A stretch of DNA of 16,534 nucleotides from PLA5 sp040901705 (lineage in GTDB: Bacteria > Planctomycetota > Planctomycetia > Pirellulales > PLA5). Location of the stretch: positions 1 through 16,534 of the forward strand of contig JBBDYI010000281.1 of assembly GCA_040901705.1 (NCBI GenBank). Reading direction: 5' to 3'. Made by a program: the position numbers and the translations under genes. This document shows, piece after piece, positions 1 through 5,959 of this stretch; the stretch's first letter is position 1; each line of letters starts with the position of its first letter. The notes beneath the pieces are model-generated. The model had not been told where the DNA came from and did not search any database. It was given only the letters and a program-made list of their open reading frames with translations.

Positions 1-111
1 CGAAGCAATGTCAAACGATTCTTTCGGCGAAAGGATTCGCCTCCTACAGTTCTGGGATAAGCACTTAGCGGGGGTGGTCGCTTTGTGGGATCGAACGGTG
101 TAAAGTGAAAA

Positions 112-168
112 GAGGAACAGGGAACGGGATTCGGCAATCGGGATTCAGGATTCAGCCCTGAATCCTGA
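112..168. repeat. Degenerate heptamer array and 11-bp inverted repeat upstream of gspF
   Basis: Read in steps of seven from position 112, the spacer gives GAGGAAC, AGGGAAC, GGGATTC, GGCAATC, GGGATTC, AGGATTC, AGCCCTG, AATCCTG. The first six share a purine-rich start and an AAC/TTC/ATC end. The last part forms an inverted repeat: the arms at 145-155 and 158-168 are exactly complementary over 11 bases around a 2-base centre. The rest of the 1-223 leader shows no gene. Function is unknown; a hairpin in the 5' leader of the secretion cluster is possible. Confidence 0.6.
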
Positions 169-223
169 TCGCCAAATCGCGAAGCACGGGGCAACGTGTC
201 CGAGTCGAGGTAAGGGGATCGTC

Positions 224-1561
224 ATGCCGACCTTTCAATTCGAAGCGATGGACGCCGCTGGGCAGGAGATCAAGGACGTCATCGAAGCGCCGACCGAGGC
301 AGAGGCGACGGCCACCATCAAACAGATGGGGTATTACGTCACCAAGATCGCCGTCAAGAAAGGCAAGGCCAAAAAATCGGCCGGTGCCGCCGGCAAGAAA
401 AAAGGCAAGACCTTCGTCATCGGCGGCGTGCCGCATAAGGTGCTCACCGCGTTCACGCGGCAGTTGTCGATTCTTCAAGACGCCGGTCTGCCGATCTTGC
501 GCAGTCTGAAGATTCTCGAAGGCCAGTGCAAGCCGGGCCGCATGAAGAACGCCCTGATCGACACCTGCGACGAAATCGAGGGCGGCTCGACGCTGTCCGA
601 GGCGATGAACAAATCGCCCAAAGTGTTCGACCGGCTGTACGTGAACATGATCAAGGCCGGCGAGGCCGGCGGTGCGCTGGAAGTCATCTTGCGCCGCCTG
701 GCCGAGTTCCAAGAGCGATCGCTGGCGCTGGCCAGGCAGGTCAAAGGCGCGCTGCTTTACCCGATCTTCGTGGTCATGTTCGCCGCGGCGATCCTGACGT
801 TCATCATGATCTTCATCGTGCCGAAGTTCCAAGAGATCTTCTCGGAATTCGACGCCGATATGCCCGACGTCACGTTGATGCTGATGGCGTTCTCCGAGTA
901 CGTGGTCACGTATTGGTATTTGATTCCGCTGGTGCCCACTTCATTGTGGTTGTTCGTCAAGTTGATGCGCAAATTCCCGGCCGGACGATTGGGCTGGGAC
1001 TTATTCATGCTCAAGGTGCCGATTTTCGGCGGGTTGGTCGAGAAGAACGCGCTGGCCCGCAGCACGCGAACGCTCGGCACGCTGGTCTCCTCCGGCGTAC
1101 CGATCCTCGAAGCGCTCAACATCACGCGCGAGACGACCGGCAACGCCGTATTCGAGAACATCTACCAAAAGGTGAGCGACGCGATTCGCGACGGCGAGCC
1201 GATCGCCAAGCCGATGAAGCAGAACTCCAAGACCCATTTTTCGCCGTTCGCGGCGCTGTTCTTCTTCATCTTCATTCCCGTCGTCGGCGTCGTCATTTAC
1301 CTGATGCGGGCCAACAAGCGGGTGATCGACGATCTGGTCGTGAACATGGTCGACGTCGGCGAGGAAACCGGCGAATTGGATACGATGCTCTACAAGGTGG
1401 CCGACAACTTCGACGAAGAAGTCAAGGTGCTCACCGAGAGCTTGACCAAACTGATGGAACCGCTGCTGATCATCCTGCTCGGCGGCGCCGTCGGTTTTAT
1501 CGTGATCGCGTTGTTCATGCCGCTGGTCGGCTTGATTCAGAAACTGTCGAGTAGTTCGTAG
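224..1561 (+). CDS. gspF: Type II secretion / type IV pilus inner-membrane platform protein (GspF/PilC family)
   Basis: 445 aa. In this family the polytopic platform protein couples the assembly ATPase to extraction of pseudopilins from the inner membrane. The N-terminus MPTFQFEAMDAAGQE is typical of the family, followed by a Lys/Ala/Gly linker at about residues 45-62. Two T2SSF repeats are visible: about 72-200, with NMIKAGEAGGALEVIL at 141-156, and about 272-437, with NMVDVGEETGELDTML at 374-389. Hydrophobic segments lie near 180-199, 226-248, 343-361 and 415-435. The segment at 343-361 is extra: it is inserted in the second repeat just before the VGEETGELD motif, where ordinary GspF has only a short connector. 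The start is supported by AAGGGGA at 212-218, five bases before ATG. It is the first gene of a same-strand cluster of pseudopilin genes; no ATPase gene is visible upstream. Assignment is firm; secretion system versus pilus cannot be decided from this gene alone. Confidence 0.93.
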   Translation: MPTFQFEAMDAAGQEIKDVIEAPTEAEATATIKQMGYYVTKIAVKKGKAKKSAGAAGKKKGKTFVIGGVPHKVLTAFTRQLSILQDAGLPILRSLKILEGQCKPGRMKNALIDTCDEIEGGSTLSEAMNKSPKVFDRLYVNMIKAGEAGGALEVILRRLAEFQERSLALARQVKGALLYPIFVVMFAAAILTFIMIFIVPKFQEIFSEFDADMPDVTLMLMAFSEYVVTYWYLIPLVPTSLWLFVKLMRKFPAGRLGWDLFMLKVPIFGGLVEKNALARSTRTLGTLVSSGVPILEALNITRETTGNAVFENIYQKVSDAIRDGEPIAKPMKQNSKTHFSPFAALFFFIFIPVVGVVIYLMRANKRVIDDLVVNMVDVGEETGELDTMLYKVADNFDEEVKVLTESLTKLMEPLLIILLGGAVGFIVIALFMPLVGLIQKLSSSS

Positions 1562-1563
1562 AG

Positions 1564-1598
1564 CGGGAGTTCGGGATTCGCTAATCGGGATTCAGTAG
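1564..1598. repeat. Degenerate heptamer array after gspF
   Basis: Directly after the gspF stop the spacer reads in sevens as CGGGAGT, TCGGGAT, TCGCTAA, TCGGGAT, TCAGTAG. The 24 bases at 1572-1595 match those at 125-148 at 22 of 24 positions, so nearly the same element flanks gspF on both sides. The array runs straight into the large inverted repeat at 1595-1654. Confidence 0.6.
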
Positions 1599-1654
1599 GG
1601 TGGGCTGTGCCCACCGGATCTGGGCGATGACGCGGTGGGCACAGCCCACCCTAC
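1595..1654. repeat. Perfect 22-bp inverted repeat, REP/MITE-like double palindrome
   Basis: The arms 1595-1616 and 1633-1654 are perfectly complementary over 22 bases and enclose a 16-base spacer. Each arm is also an internal palindrome, GGTGGGC-TGT-GCCCACC, so the element can fold as one long hairpin or as two small hairpins, the architecture of REP/BIME elements. From general knowledge, sequences of the type GTAGGGTGGGC(N)GCCCACC are dispersed in many planctomycete and cyanobacterial genomes. There is no T-tract, so it is not a classical terminator, but it could weaken or stabilise transcript between gspF and the first pseudopilin gene. A 9-base piece (TAGGGTGGG) recurs at 16491-16499. Confidence 0.8.
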
Positions 1655-1753
1655 GCGCCGAACCGTCGCGGGTTGGATTCAAGGGGTGAGGCAAAGCACA
1701 TTTCGGGACGCGCTGCTTGCGGGCCGCGGCCGACAAGAAAGGATTGGTAAACG

Positions 1754-2581
1754 ATGGTACGGAACAAGAAGAGTCGACGCGATGGTTTTACGCTGGTCGA
1801 ACTGCTGGTGGTGATCGTCATCATCGGCATTCTGGCGTCGTTGATCACGATGGCCGTGTTCGCCGCGCTGCGAAAGGCCAAGGAAGCCGCGATCTACCAG
1901 GAACTGTCAAAGGTCTACGCCGGATTCGAGACTTTCCGGGAGAGGTTCGGCTCGTTCCCCCCGGACGGCAACGGCGGCAACGAGAAAATGAAGAAGTTCG
2001 TCGTCAAGGCGTTTCGCAACGCCAAGCAGGGGACCGTGCCGCCGGGCGAAGTGTCCGAAGCGCAAAGCGGGCCGTCGCATGCAATCGTCTTCTGGCTCAG
2101 CGGGGTCAGCACCGACGAGAGGCGGCCGTTCAGCAAGGAGGGCGGCGGATTCGGAGGCAGCAGCTCGCAAAGCGAGTTGTACTATAAGTTTTTCGACTTT
2201 CCCTCGTCGCGGGTGAGCCAAGACGGCCAATTCTACGCGCCGGAATATGACATGGGCGTCGATCCGCCGTACCTGTACTTTTATTACGAAACCTACAACA
2301 TGGCGGCGTATCGCGGACCGGACGGAATGAGCTTCAAGCCGTACGACCGCGGCCCGGCAAAGGCCAAGCAAGGCGGTGGCGGCGGCGGCAATAGCCGGGA
2401 TTACTTTGCCCCAGACACGTGCCAACTCATTTCCGCCGGGCTGGACAAGAAACTCGGCACGGGCGGCACCGTGACGACCGACGCCGCCGTGGCCGCCGGT
2501 GGCAGCGAGTTCATCTCCGAGCAAGACGAGGACAACATCGCCGCCTTCCACACGCAGAAGATCGGCGACATCAAGGAATAG
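1754..2581 (+). CDS. Type II secretion pseudopilin, GspG-like
   Basis: 275 aa. The prepilin leader is short and basic (MVRNKKSRRDG), with predicted prepilin-peptidase cleavage between Gly11 and Phe12, Glu at +5 (residue 16) and a hydrophobic helix to about residue 35. The C-terminal part has the GspG-like pair SAGLDKKLG (227-235) and EDNIAAF (259-265), comparable to the S-x-G-x-DG...DI-x-NW ending of major pseudopilins. The ectodomain is larger than in proteobacterial GspG (about 140 aa) and has a Tyr-rich stretch near 171-186 and a poly-Gly loop at about 207-212. The DxWGNP motif usual in GspG is not seen. AAAGGA at 1738-1743 lies 10 bases before ATG. It could be the major pseudopilin or a substrate-specific minor one; two proteins in this cluster carry this C-terminal signature. 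Confidence 0.85.
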   Translation: MVRNKKSRRDGFTLVELLVVIVIIGILASLITMAVFAALRKAKEAAIYQELSKVYAGFETFRERFGSFPPDGNGGNEKMKKFVVKAFRNAKQGTVPPGEVSEAQSGPSHAIVFWLSGVSTDERRPFSKEGGGFGGSSSQSELYYKFFDFPSSRVSQDGQFYAPEYDMGVDPPYLYFYYETYNMAAYRGPDGMSFKPYDRGPAKAKQGGGGGGNSRDYFAPDTCQLISAGLDKKLGTGGTVTTDAAVAAGGSEFISEQDEDNIAAFHTQKIGDIKE

Positions 2582-2622
2582 GCGTTAGGCTGTAGGTTAA
2601 TGGCTAGGCCTACAGGGCTGCG
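2581..2622. repeat. Degenerate heptamer array between two pseudopilin genes
   Basis: From the last base of the preceding stop codon the sequence reads in sevens as GGCGTTA, GGCTGTA, GGTTAAT, GGCTAGG, CCTACAG, GGCTGCG. CTGTAGG (2590-2596) and CCTACAG (2609-2615) also form a 7-bp inverted repeat. An ATG at 2600 lies inside this repeat and is therefore a poor start candidate for the next gene. Confidence 0.5.
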
Positions 2623-2656
2623 ATCGGGGGCTGTTATCGAACGGGGAACGTCGACT

Positions 2657-3625
2657 ATGAACATGACCGAATCGAGCCTGTCGCGCTGCGCGGCGACGAG
2701 GCTGTTTCGTCGCGCGGGGCGTCGCGGTGGGCGGCGCGACGCGGGATTCACGCTGGTCGAGTTGCTGATCGTCGTGGTGATCGTGTCGTTGGTGGCCGGC
2801 ATGATGCTGTTCGCGCTCTCCGGCGCGCGGAACAACGCGCTCGAACGCAAAACGAGGACGACGATCCAGCGGCTCAGCGAGGCGCTGCAAGCCCGCTGGA
2901 ATACGTATGAAACGCGGCGCATCGTCTGGCAGGACGGCCAGGCGCCGTCCAGTGATCTGACGCCGATCGACGCGGCGCGGCGGCGGCTCAAGGGGCTGCG
3001 GGAATTGATGCGGATGGAATTGCCGCAGGCGTGGAGCGAAGTCGAAACGACGCCGACGTCCGGAATCGTGCAGCCGGCGGCGAATCGAGCTTACCAGCGG
3101 CGGGTCGCGGAGGCCCGCGGCAAAGACGGCAAGCCGGCCAAGCAGAGCGCCGACTACGGCACCTATGCCGGGGCCGAGTGCCTGTACATGATCCTCACCA
3201 CGCGGATGGGCGAGGAAGAGAGCATCCGCGATTCGATCAAGGACAGCGAAATCGGCGACGTCGACGGCGACGGGCTGTTCGAGTTCCTCGACGGCTGGGG
3301 GAATCCGATCCTGTTCATCCGCTGGGCGCCGGCGTTCGAGTCGGAGTTACAGCCGGCCGAGGCGCGGACCAATCCGCGGCGGAAAGAATATCACGATCCA
3401 TTCGATCCGTTGATGACGGACGATAGGTCGTTCGCGCTGTTTCCGCTCATTTATTCGGCCGGACGCGACAAGAAGTACGACATCCATCACCAGCGCGAAG
3501 GCGACATGAACAATCCTTACGCGCAGTCGAACATGGGCCAGCCGATGGACGAGAACTCCTTAGGCGAGGTGAAGGACGGCCAGGACAACTCGCGGGACAA
3601 CATCCATAACCATATGGCGCTGTAG
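2657..3625 (+). CDS. Type II secretion pseudopilin, GspG-like, with EF-hand-like loop and WGNP motif
   Basis: 322 aa from the chosen start. An upstream in-frame ATG at 2600 would add 19 residues but falls within a heptamer repeat; ATG 2657 has GGGGA at 2643-2647, nine bases upstream, and yields a conventional basic leader. Cleavage is predicted between Gly30 and Phe31, with Glu at +5 (residue 35) in GFTLVELLIVVVIVSLVAGM. The ectodomain contains DVDGDGLFEFLD (201-212), matching the 12-residue EF-hand calcium loop pattern, immediately followed by GWGNPI (213-218), equivalent to the D-x-WGNP motif of GspG whose C-terminal domain binds calcium. Near the end are IYSAGRDKKYD (265-275) and RDNIHNHM (313-320), the GspG-type closing motifs. 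This is the better candidate for the major pseudopilin, although its size is large for that role. Confidence 0.87.
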   Translation: MNMTESSLSRCAATRLFRRAGRRGGRRDAGFTLVELLIVVVIVSLVAGMMLFALSGARNNALERKTRTTIQRLSEALQARWNTYETRRIVWQDGQAPSSDLTPIDAARRRLKGLRELMRMELPQAWSEVETTPTSGIVQPAANRAYQRRVAEARGKDGKPAKQSADYGTYAGAECLYMILTTRMGEEESIRDSIKDSEIGDVDGDGLFEFLDGWGNPILFIRWAPAFESELQPAEARTNPRRKEYHDPFDPLMTDDRSFALFPLIYSAGRDKKYDIHHQREGDMNNPYAQSNMGQPMDENSLGEVKDGQDNSRDNIHNHMAL

Positions 3626-3687
3626 GTCAGGAGTCAGGGGAGAGGGCGCAGAGGACAGGGGTTAGTGGGCAGAGCGCAGCGGGCAGC
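3625..3687. repeat. Nine-unit degenerate heptamer array
   Basis: Starting at the last base of the upstream stop codon, nine consecutive heptamers can be read: GGTCAGG, AGTCAGG, GGAGAGG, GCGCAGA, GGACAGG, GGTTAGT, GGGCAGA, GCGCAGC, GGGCAGC. The consensus is about GGNCAGG. It ends about 16 bases before the ribosome binding site of the next gene. This is the cleanest heptamer array in the window. Function unknown. Confidence 0.7.
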
Positions 3688-3703
3688 GGTTTTGGGGGCG
3701 ATC

Positions 3704-3708
3704 GGAGG
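3704..3708 (+). promoter_or_regulatory. Shine-Dalgarno GGAGG that fixes the next start
   Basis: GGAGG lies nine bases before ATG 3718 but only three bases before the in-frame TTG at 3712, so ATG 3718 is preferred. Confidence 0.65.
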
Positions 3709-3717
3709 TTTTTGATA

Positions 3718-4683
3718 ATGGTTCAACGAAGGACAAGCAGAGCGTTTGCCGCCCGGCGGCCGGCTTCGCGTGGCATGCGCCGCCGTGGTTTCACTTTGAT
3801 TGAAATCATGGTGGTGTTGGTGATCGTGATGTTGCTGGCCGGCATGATCCTCACGGCCGTGCGGCCGGCGCTCGAAGCGCGGCGGATGCGCGAGGCCGCC
3901 AGAACCGTGACCACGATGTTCTATCAGGCCAAGGCGCGGGCCGTGGAGACCGGCCGGCCTTTCGGCGTGATCATCGAGCGGTCCGAGAACAGCGACCCGC
4001 AAGCACCGACGGCGCGCACGCTGTACTTCGCCGAGTCGCCGCCGATTTACGCCGGCGACACCGTGAACGCGCGGGCGCAGATCAAGCCCGGCGGCAACTG
4101 CGAATTGACCGGCGCGAACACGTCGTTGATCGAAGAAGGCGACTTCATCCGATTCAATTTTCAGGATCCGATATACGAAATCATTTCTGTCGGCGGGGCG
4201 CAGCTTCAGTTCGCGTCGCGGTCGGTTCCGTTCTTGCCCAAGCCGAGCGGCGATGCGCCGATGAGCGTGCCGTTTCAAATCTTGCGCAAGCCGCGCAAGG
4301 CGATCGGCGTCCCGGTGCAACTGACGGGCAACGTCGTCGTCGACCTGTCCAAGTCCGGCGTCGGCGCCACGGGCGTCGATTTCAACGAACAGGGAAGCAA
4401 GCGGGTAGTCATCATGTTCTCGCCCAGCGGGCACGTCGATCGGATTTACAAAAACGAAAAATCGAGCGAAATCCCGCTCGGCCCGATTTACCTGTTGCTG
4501 GGGCGGGCCGAAAAAGCGGGCACCGGCGAGAATCTGGAAGATCGAATGAACTTGTGGGTGTCGATCGGGAATCTGTCGGGTCTGGTGACGTCGGCGCCAA
4601 ACATCGTTACGGGGGGCGGGGGCGGGTCGATCAAAGAAGCCCGTGAAAAGGCACGAGATCAGCTCGGAATGGGAGGTCGATAA
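3718..4683 (+). CDS. Type II secretion pseudopilin, GspH-like
   Basis: 321 aa. The leader is long and very basic, with cleavage predicted between Gly24 and Phe25 and Glu at +5 (residue 29) in GFTLIEIMVVLVIVMLLAGM. After the helix, a stretch with REAARTVTTMFYQAKARAVETGRPFGVII resembles the GspH/FimT pattern, in which an N-terminal amphipathic helix is followed by an A-x-x-x-G-x-P-x-x-V turn into beta-strands (described here, not tested). The ectodomain of about 290 residues exceeds the 150-170 aa of typical GspH. A Gly-rich loop lies near residue 300. The stop codon is two bases from the next ATG, so the two genes are almost certainly co-transcribed and translationally coupled. GspH-like is the best guess; another minor pseudopilin class is possible. 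Confidence 0.85.
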   Translation: MVQRRTSRAFAARRPASRGMRRRGFTLIEIMVVLVIVMLLAGMILTAVRPALEARRMREAARTVTTMFYQAKARAVETGRPFGVIIERSENSDPQAPTARTLYFAESPPIYAGDTVNARAQIKPGGNCELTGANTSLIEEGDFIRFNFQDPIYEIISVGGAQLQFASRSVPFLPKPSGDAPMSVPFQILRKPRKAIGVPVQLTGNVVVDLSKSGVGATGVDFNEQGSKRVVIMFSPSGHVDRIYKNEKSSEIPLGPIYLLLGRAEKAGTGENLEDRMNLWVSIGNLSGLVTSAPNIVTGGGGGSIKEAREKARDQLGMGGR

Positions 4684-4685
4684 TC

Positions 4686-5750
4686 ATGCGAAAACTTACC
4701 AACCACGGCGGTCGCGGATTTTCGTCGCGGCTGCGTTTGCGGCGGCGGTCGCGCGGCATCAGCCTGCTCGAAATCCTGGTCGCGATCTTCATCCTGTCGA
4801 TCGGACTGTTGGGCGTCGCGTCGCTGATTCCCGTCGGCAACAGCGAAGTGATCAAGGCCTCGATCGCCCATCGTTCGGCCGAGACCGGCCTACGGGCGTT
4901 TCGCGAGATGAAGCTGCGCGGATATTTGAATCCGCAAAACTGGCTGTCGGGCGGACAGGCCGTCGTCGATCCCGAAACCGGCGTGATGCGGCCCGACTTC
5001 AGCGGCAAAACGCTGGTCATCGACCCGCTGACGTCGCAAGTCGGCGGGCAGTCGATTCCCGTGGCCAACGTCAAGACGCTCACGCTGCGATCGGCGATGG
5101 CGACGGAAAATAACACATCGTCGCCGCCGATGCCTGCGCCGGTGGCGGAGCGTGTGTTCGTCGGTCAGGACAACTTGCTGTTCGAGCGGCCGCGCGAGCA
5201 GACGCGCGTGCCGATGCAATTCCGCGAAGGACAAAACGGTCCGCGGCGGCGAACCGACCCGCTGTATTCTTGGATGGCAATGCTCTCGCCGATGCAGGTG
5301 ATGCCCAGCGGGACGCTGGCGCCGGAGTTCCGGCTCGACACCTACCTGATGTCGGTGATCGTGTTTTACCGCGACACGCCGGGCCAACGGCCGCGGACCG
5401 CCTTGACGATGACCGCCCAATCGCTCGGCGGCAACGAGTTTCGCCTGACGATGCCGCAAGGGGCCGACGAGGAAGCGAAGAAGTTTCTGCGGCCGCGGCG
5501 ATGGATTCTGCTCACGGATAGCGATCGGCTGTTCCGTTGGTATCGCGTTGGCACCGTCGAAGGCTCGGTCGCCGAAGACCGCCCCGATCGCGTTGTTTCG
5601 CTGATGGGACCGGATTGGGACTCCAAGGCAACCCGAGATCCGACGGCAATCGTGTTCGAAAGCGTCGTGGCGGTCATCGAAAAGACGGTGCAGCTCGAGG
5701 GAACCACGATGTGGTCGCCGGGGGCCAGCCCGAACGCGGGTAAGAAATAG
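4686..5750 (+). CDS. Minor pseudopilin, PilV/GspI-like
   Basis: 354 aa. The leader is 24 residues and Arg-rich. Predicted cleavage is between Gly24 and Ile25, with Glu at +5 (residue 29) in RGISLLEILVAIFILSIGLL. The following GVASLIPVGNSE resembles the start of PilV/GspI minor pilins. GGGAGG at 4671-4676 lies nine bases before ATG, inside the end of the preceding gene, which stops two bases upstream. The ectodomain of about 320 residues is unusually long and I recognise no further domain in it; a Trp/Arg-rich stretch near residues 262-285 (RPRRWILLTDSDRLFRWYRV) suggests a beta-rich region. It would act as one of the initiating or tip subunits of the pseudopilus. No gene with a clear GspJ identity is seen, so this protein or the previous one may cover that role. 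Confidence 0.83.
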   Translation: MRKLTNHGGRGFSSRLRLRRRSRGISLLEILVAIFILSIGLLGVASLIPVGNSEVIKASIAHRSAETGLRAFREMKLRGYLNPQNWLSGGQAVVDPETGVMRPDFSGKTLVIDPLTSQVGGQSIPVANVKTLTLRSAMATENNTSSPPMPAPVAERVFVGQDNLLFERPREQTRVPMQFREGQNGPRRRTDPLYSWMAMLSPMQVMPSGTLAPEFRLDTYLMSVIVFYRDTPGQRPRTALTMTAQSLGGNEFRLTMPQGADEEAKKFLRPRRWILLTDSDRLFRWYRVGTVEGSVAEDRPDRVVSLMGPDWDSKATRDPTAIVFESVVAVIEKTVQLEGTTMWSPGASPNAGKK

Positions 5751-5801
5751 TAGGAACTGCCGCGGCGGCGAATCGCTCTAAATCGCACGAAACGAGTCAG
5801 A

Positions 5802-5831
5802 TTGCATTTGGCGCGGTCCGTCCGGTAGAAT
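5802..5831 (+). promoter_or_regulatory. Possible sigma-70-type promoter for the giant GspK-like gene
   Basis: TTGCAT at 5802-5807 and TAGAAT at 5826-5831 are separated by 18 bases; TAGAAT matches the TATAAT consensus at five of six positions and TTGCAT matches TTGACA at three. It lies in the only long spacer (209 bases) within the secretion cluster, about 125 bases before the start of the GspK-like gene, which suggests separate control of that gene. The weak -35 leaves this uncertain. Confidence 0.35.
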
Positions 5832-5844
5832 GAGGGCGAGGACA

Positions 5845-5879
5845 AGTCGGTAGACGGATAAGACAATAGACGATCCATC
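5845..5879. repeat. Possible weak heptamer array
   Basis: The spacer reads in sevens as AGTCGGT, AGACGGA, TAAGACA, ATAGACG, ATCCATC. Similarity between neighbours is low (first two share five of seven bases), so this is the least convincing of the heptamer loci. Confidence 0.3.
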
Positions 5880-5948
5880 GCTACGGCGAAAAATCGCAGA
5901 TAAATTCCAAGTTCGAAGTGGGCCGGGGCAAAACGTCACGCTTCGAAG

Positions 5949-5957
5949 AGGAGAAGG
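5949..5957 (+). promoter_or_regulatory. Shine-Dalgarno that selects the GspK-like start
   Basis: AGGAGAAGG precedes ATG 5960; the AGGAG core (5949-5953) is six bases away. This favours ATG 5960 over the in-frame GTG at 5918, which has no comparable site and would place the SD inside the gene. Confidence 0.65.
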
Positions 5958-5959
5958 TC

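Noticed and set aside
1595..1654. Rho-independent terminator between gspF and the first pseudopilin gene
   Set aside because: The hairpin is strong but no T-tract follows, and the internal palindromes in each arm fit a REP/MITE-like element better.
2600..2656. Upstream ATG at 2600 as the start of the second GspG-like gene
   Set aside because: It lies within a heptamer repeat, lacks an SD and would make an atypical leader; ATG 2657 has GGGGA at the right distance.
5918..5959. GTG at 5918 as the start of the GspK-like gene
   Set aside because: The strong AGGAG at 5949-5953 points to ATG 5960; GTG 5918 has no comparable site.
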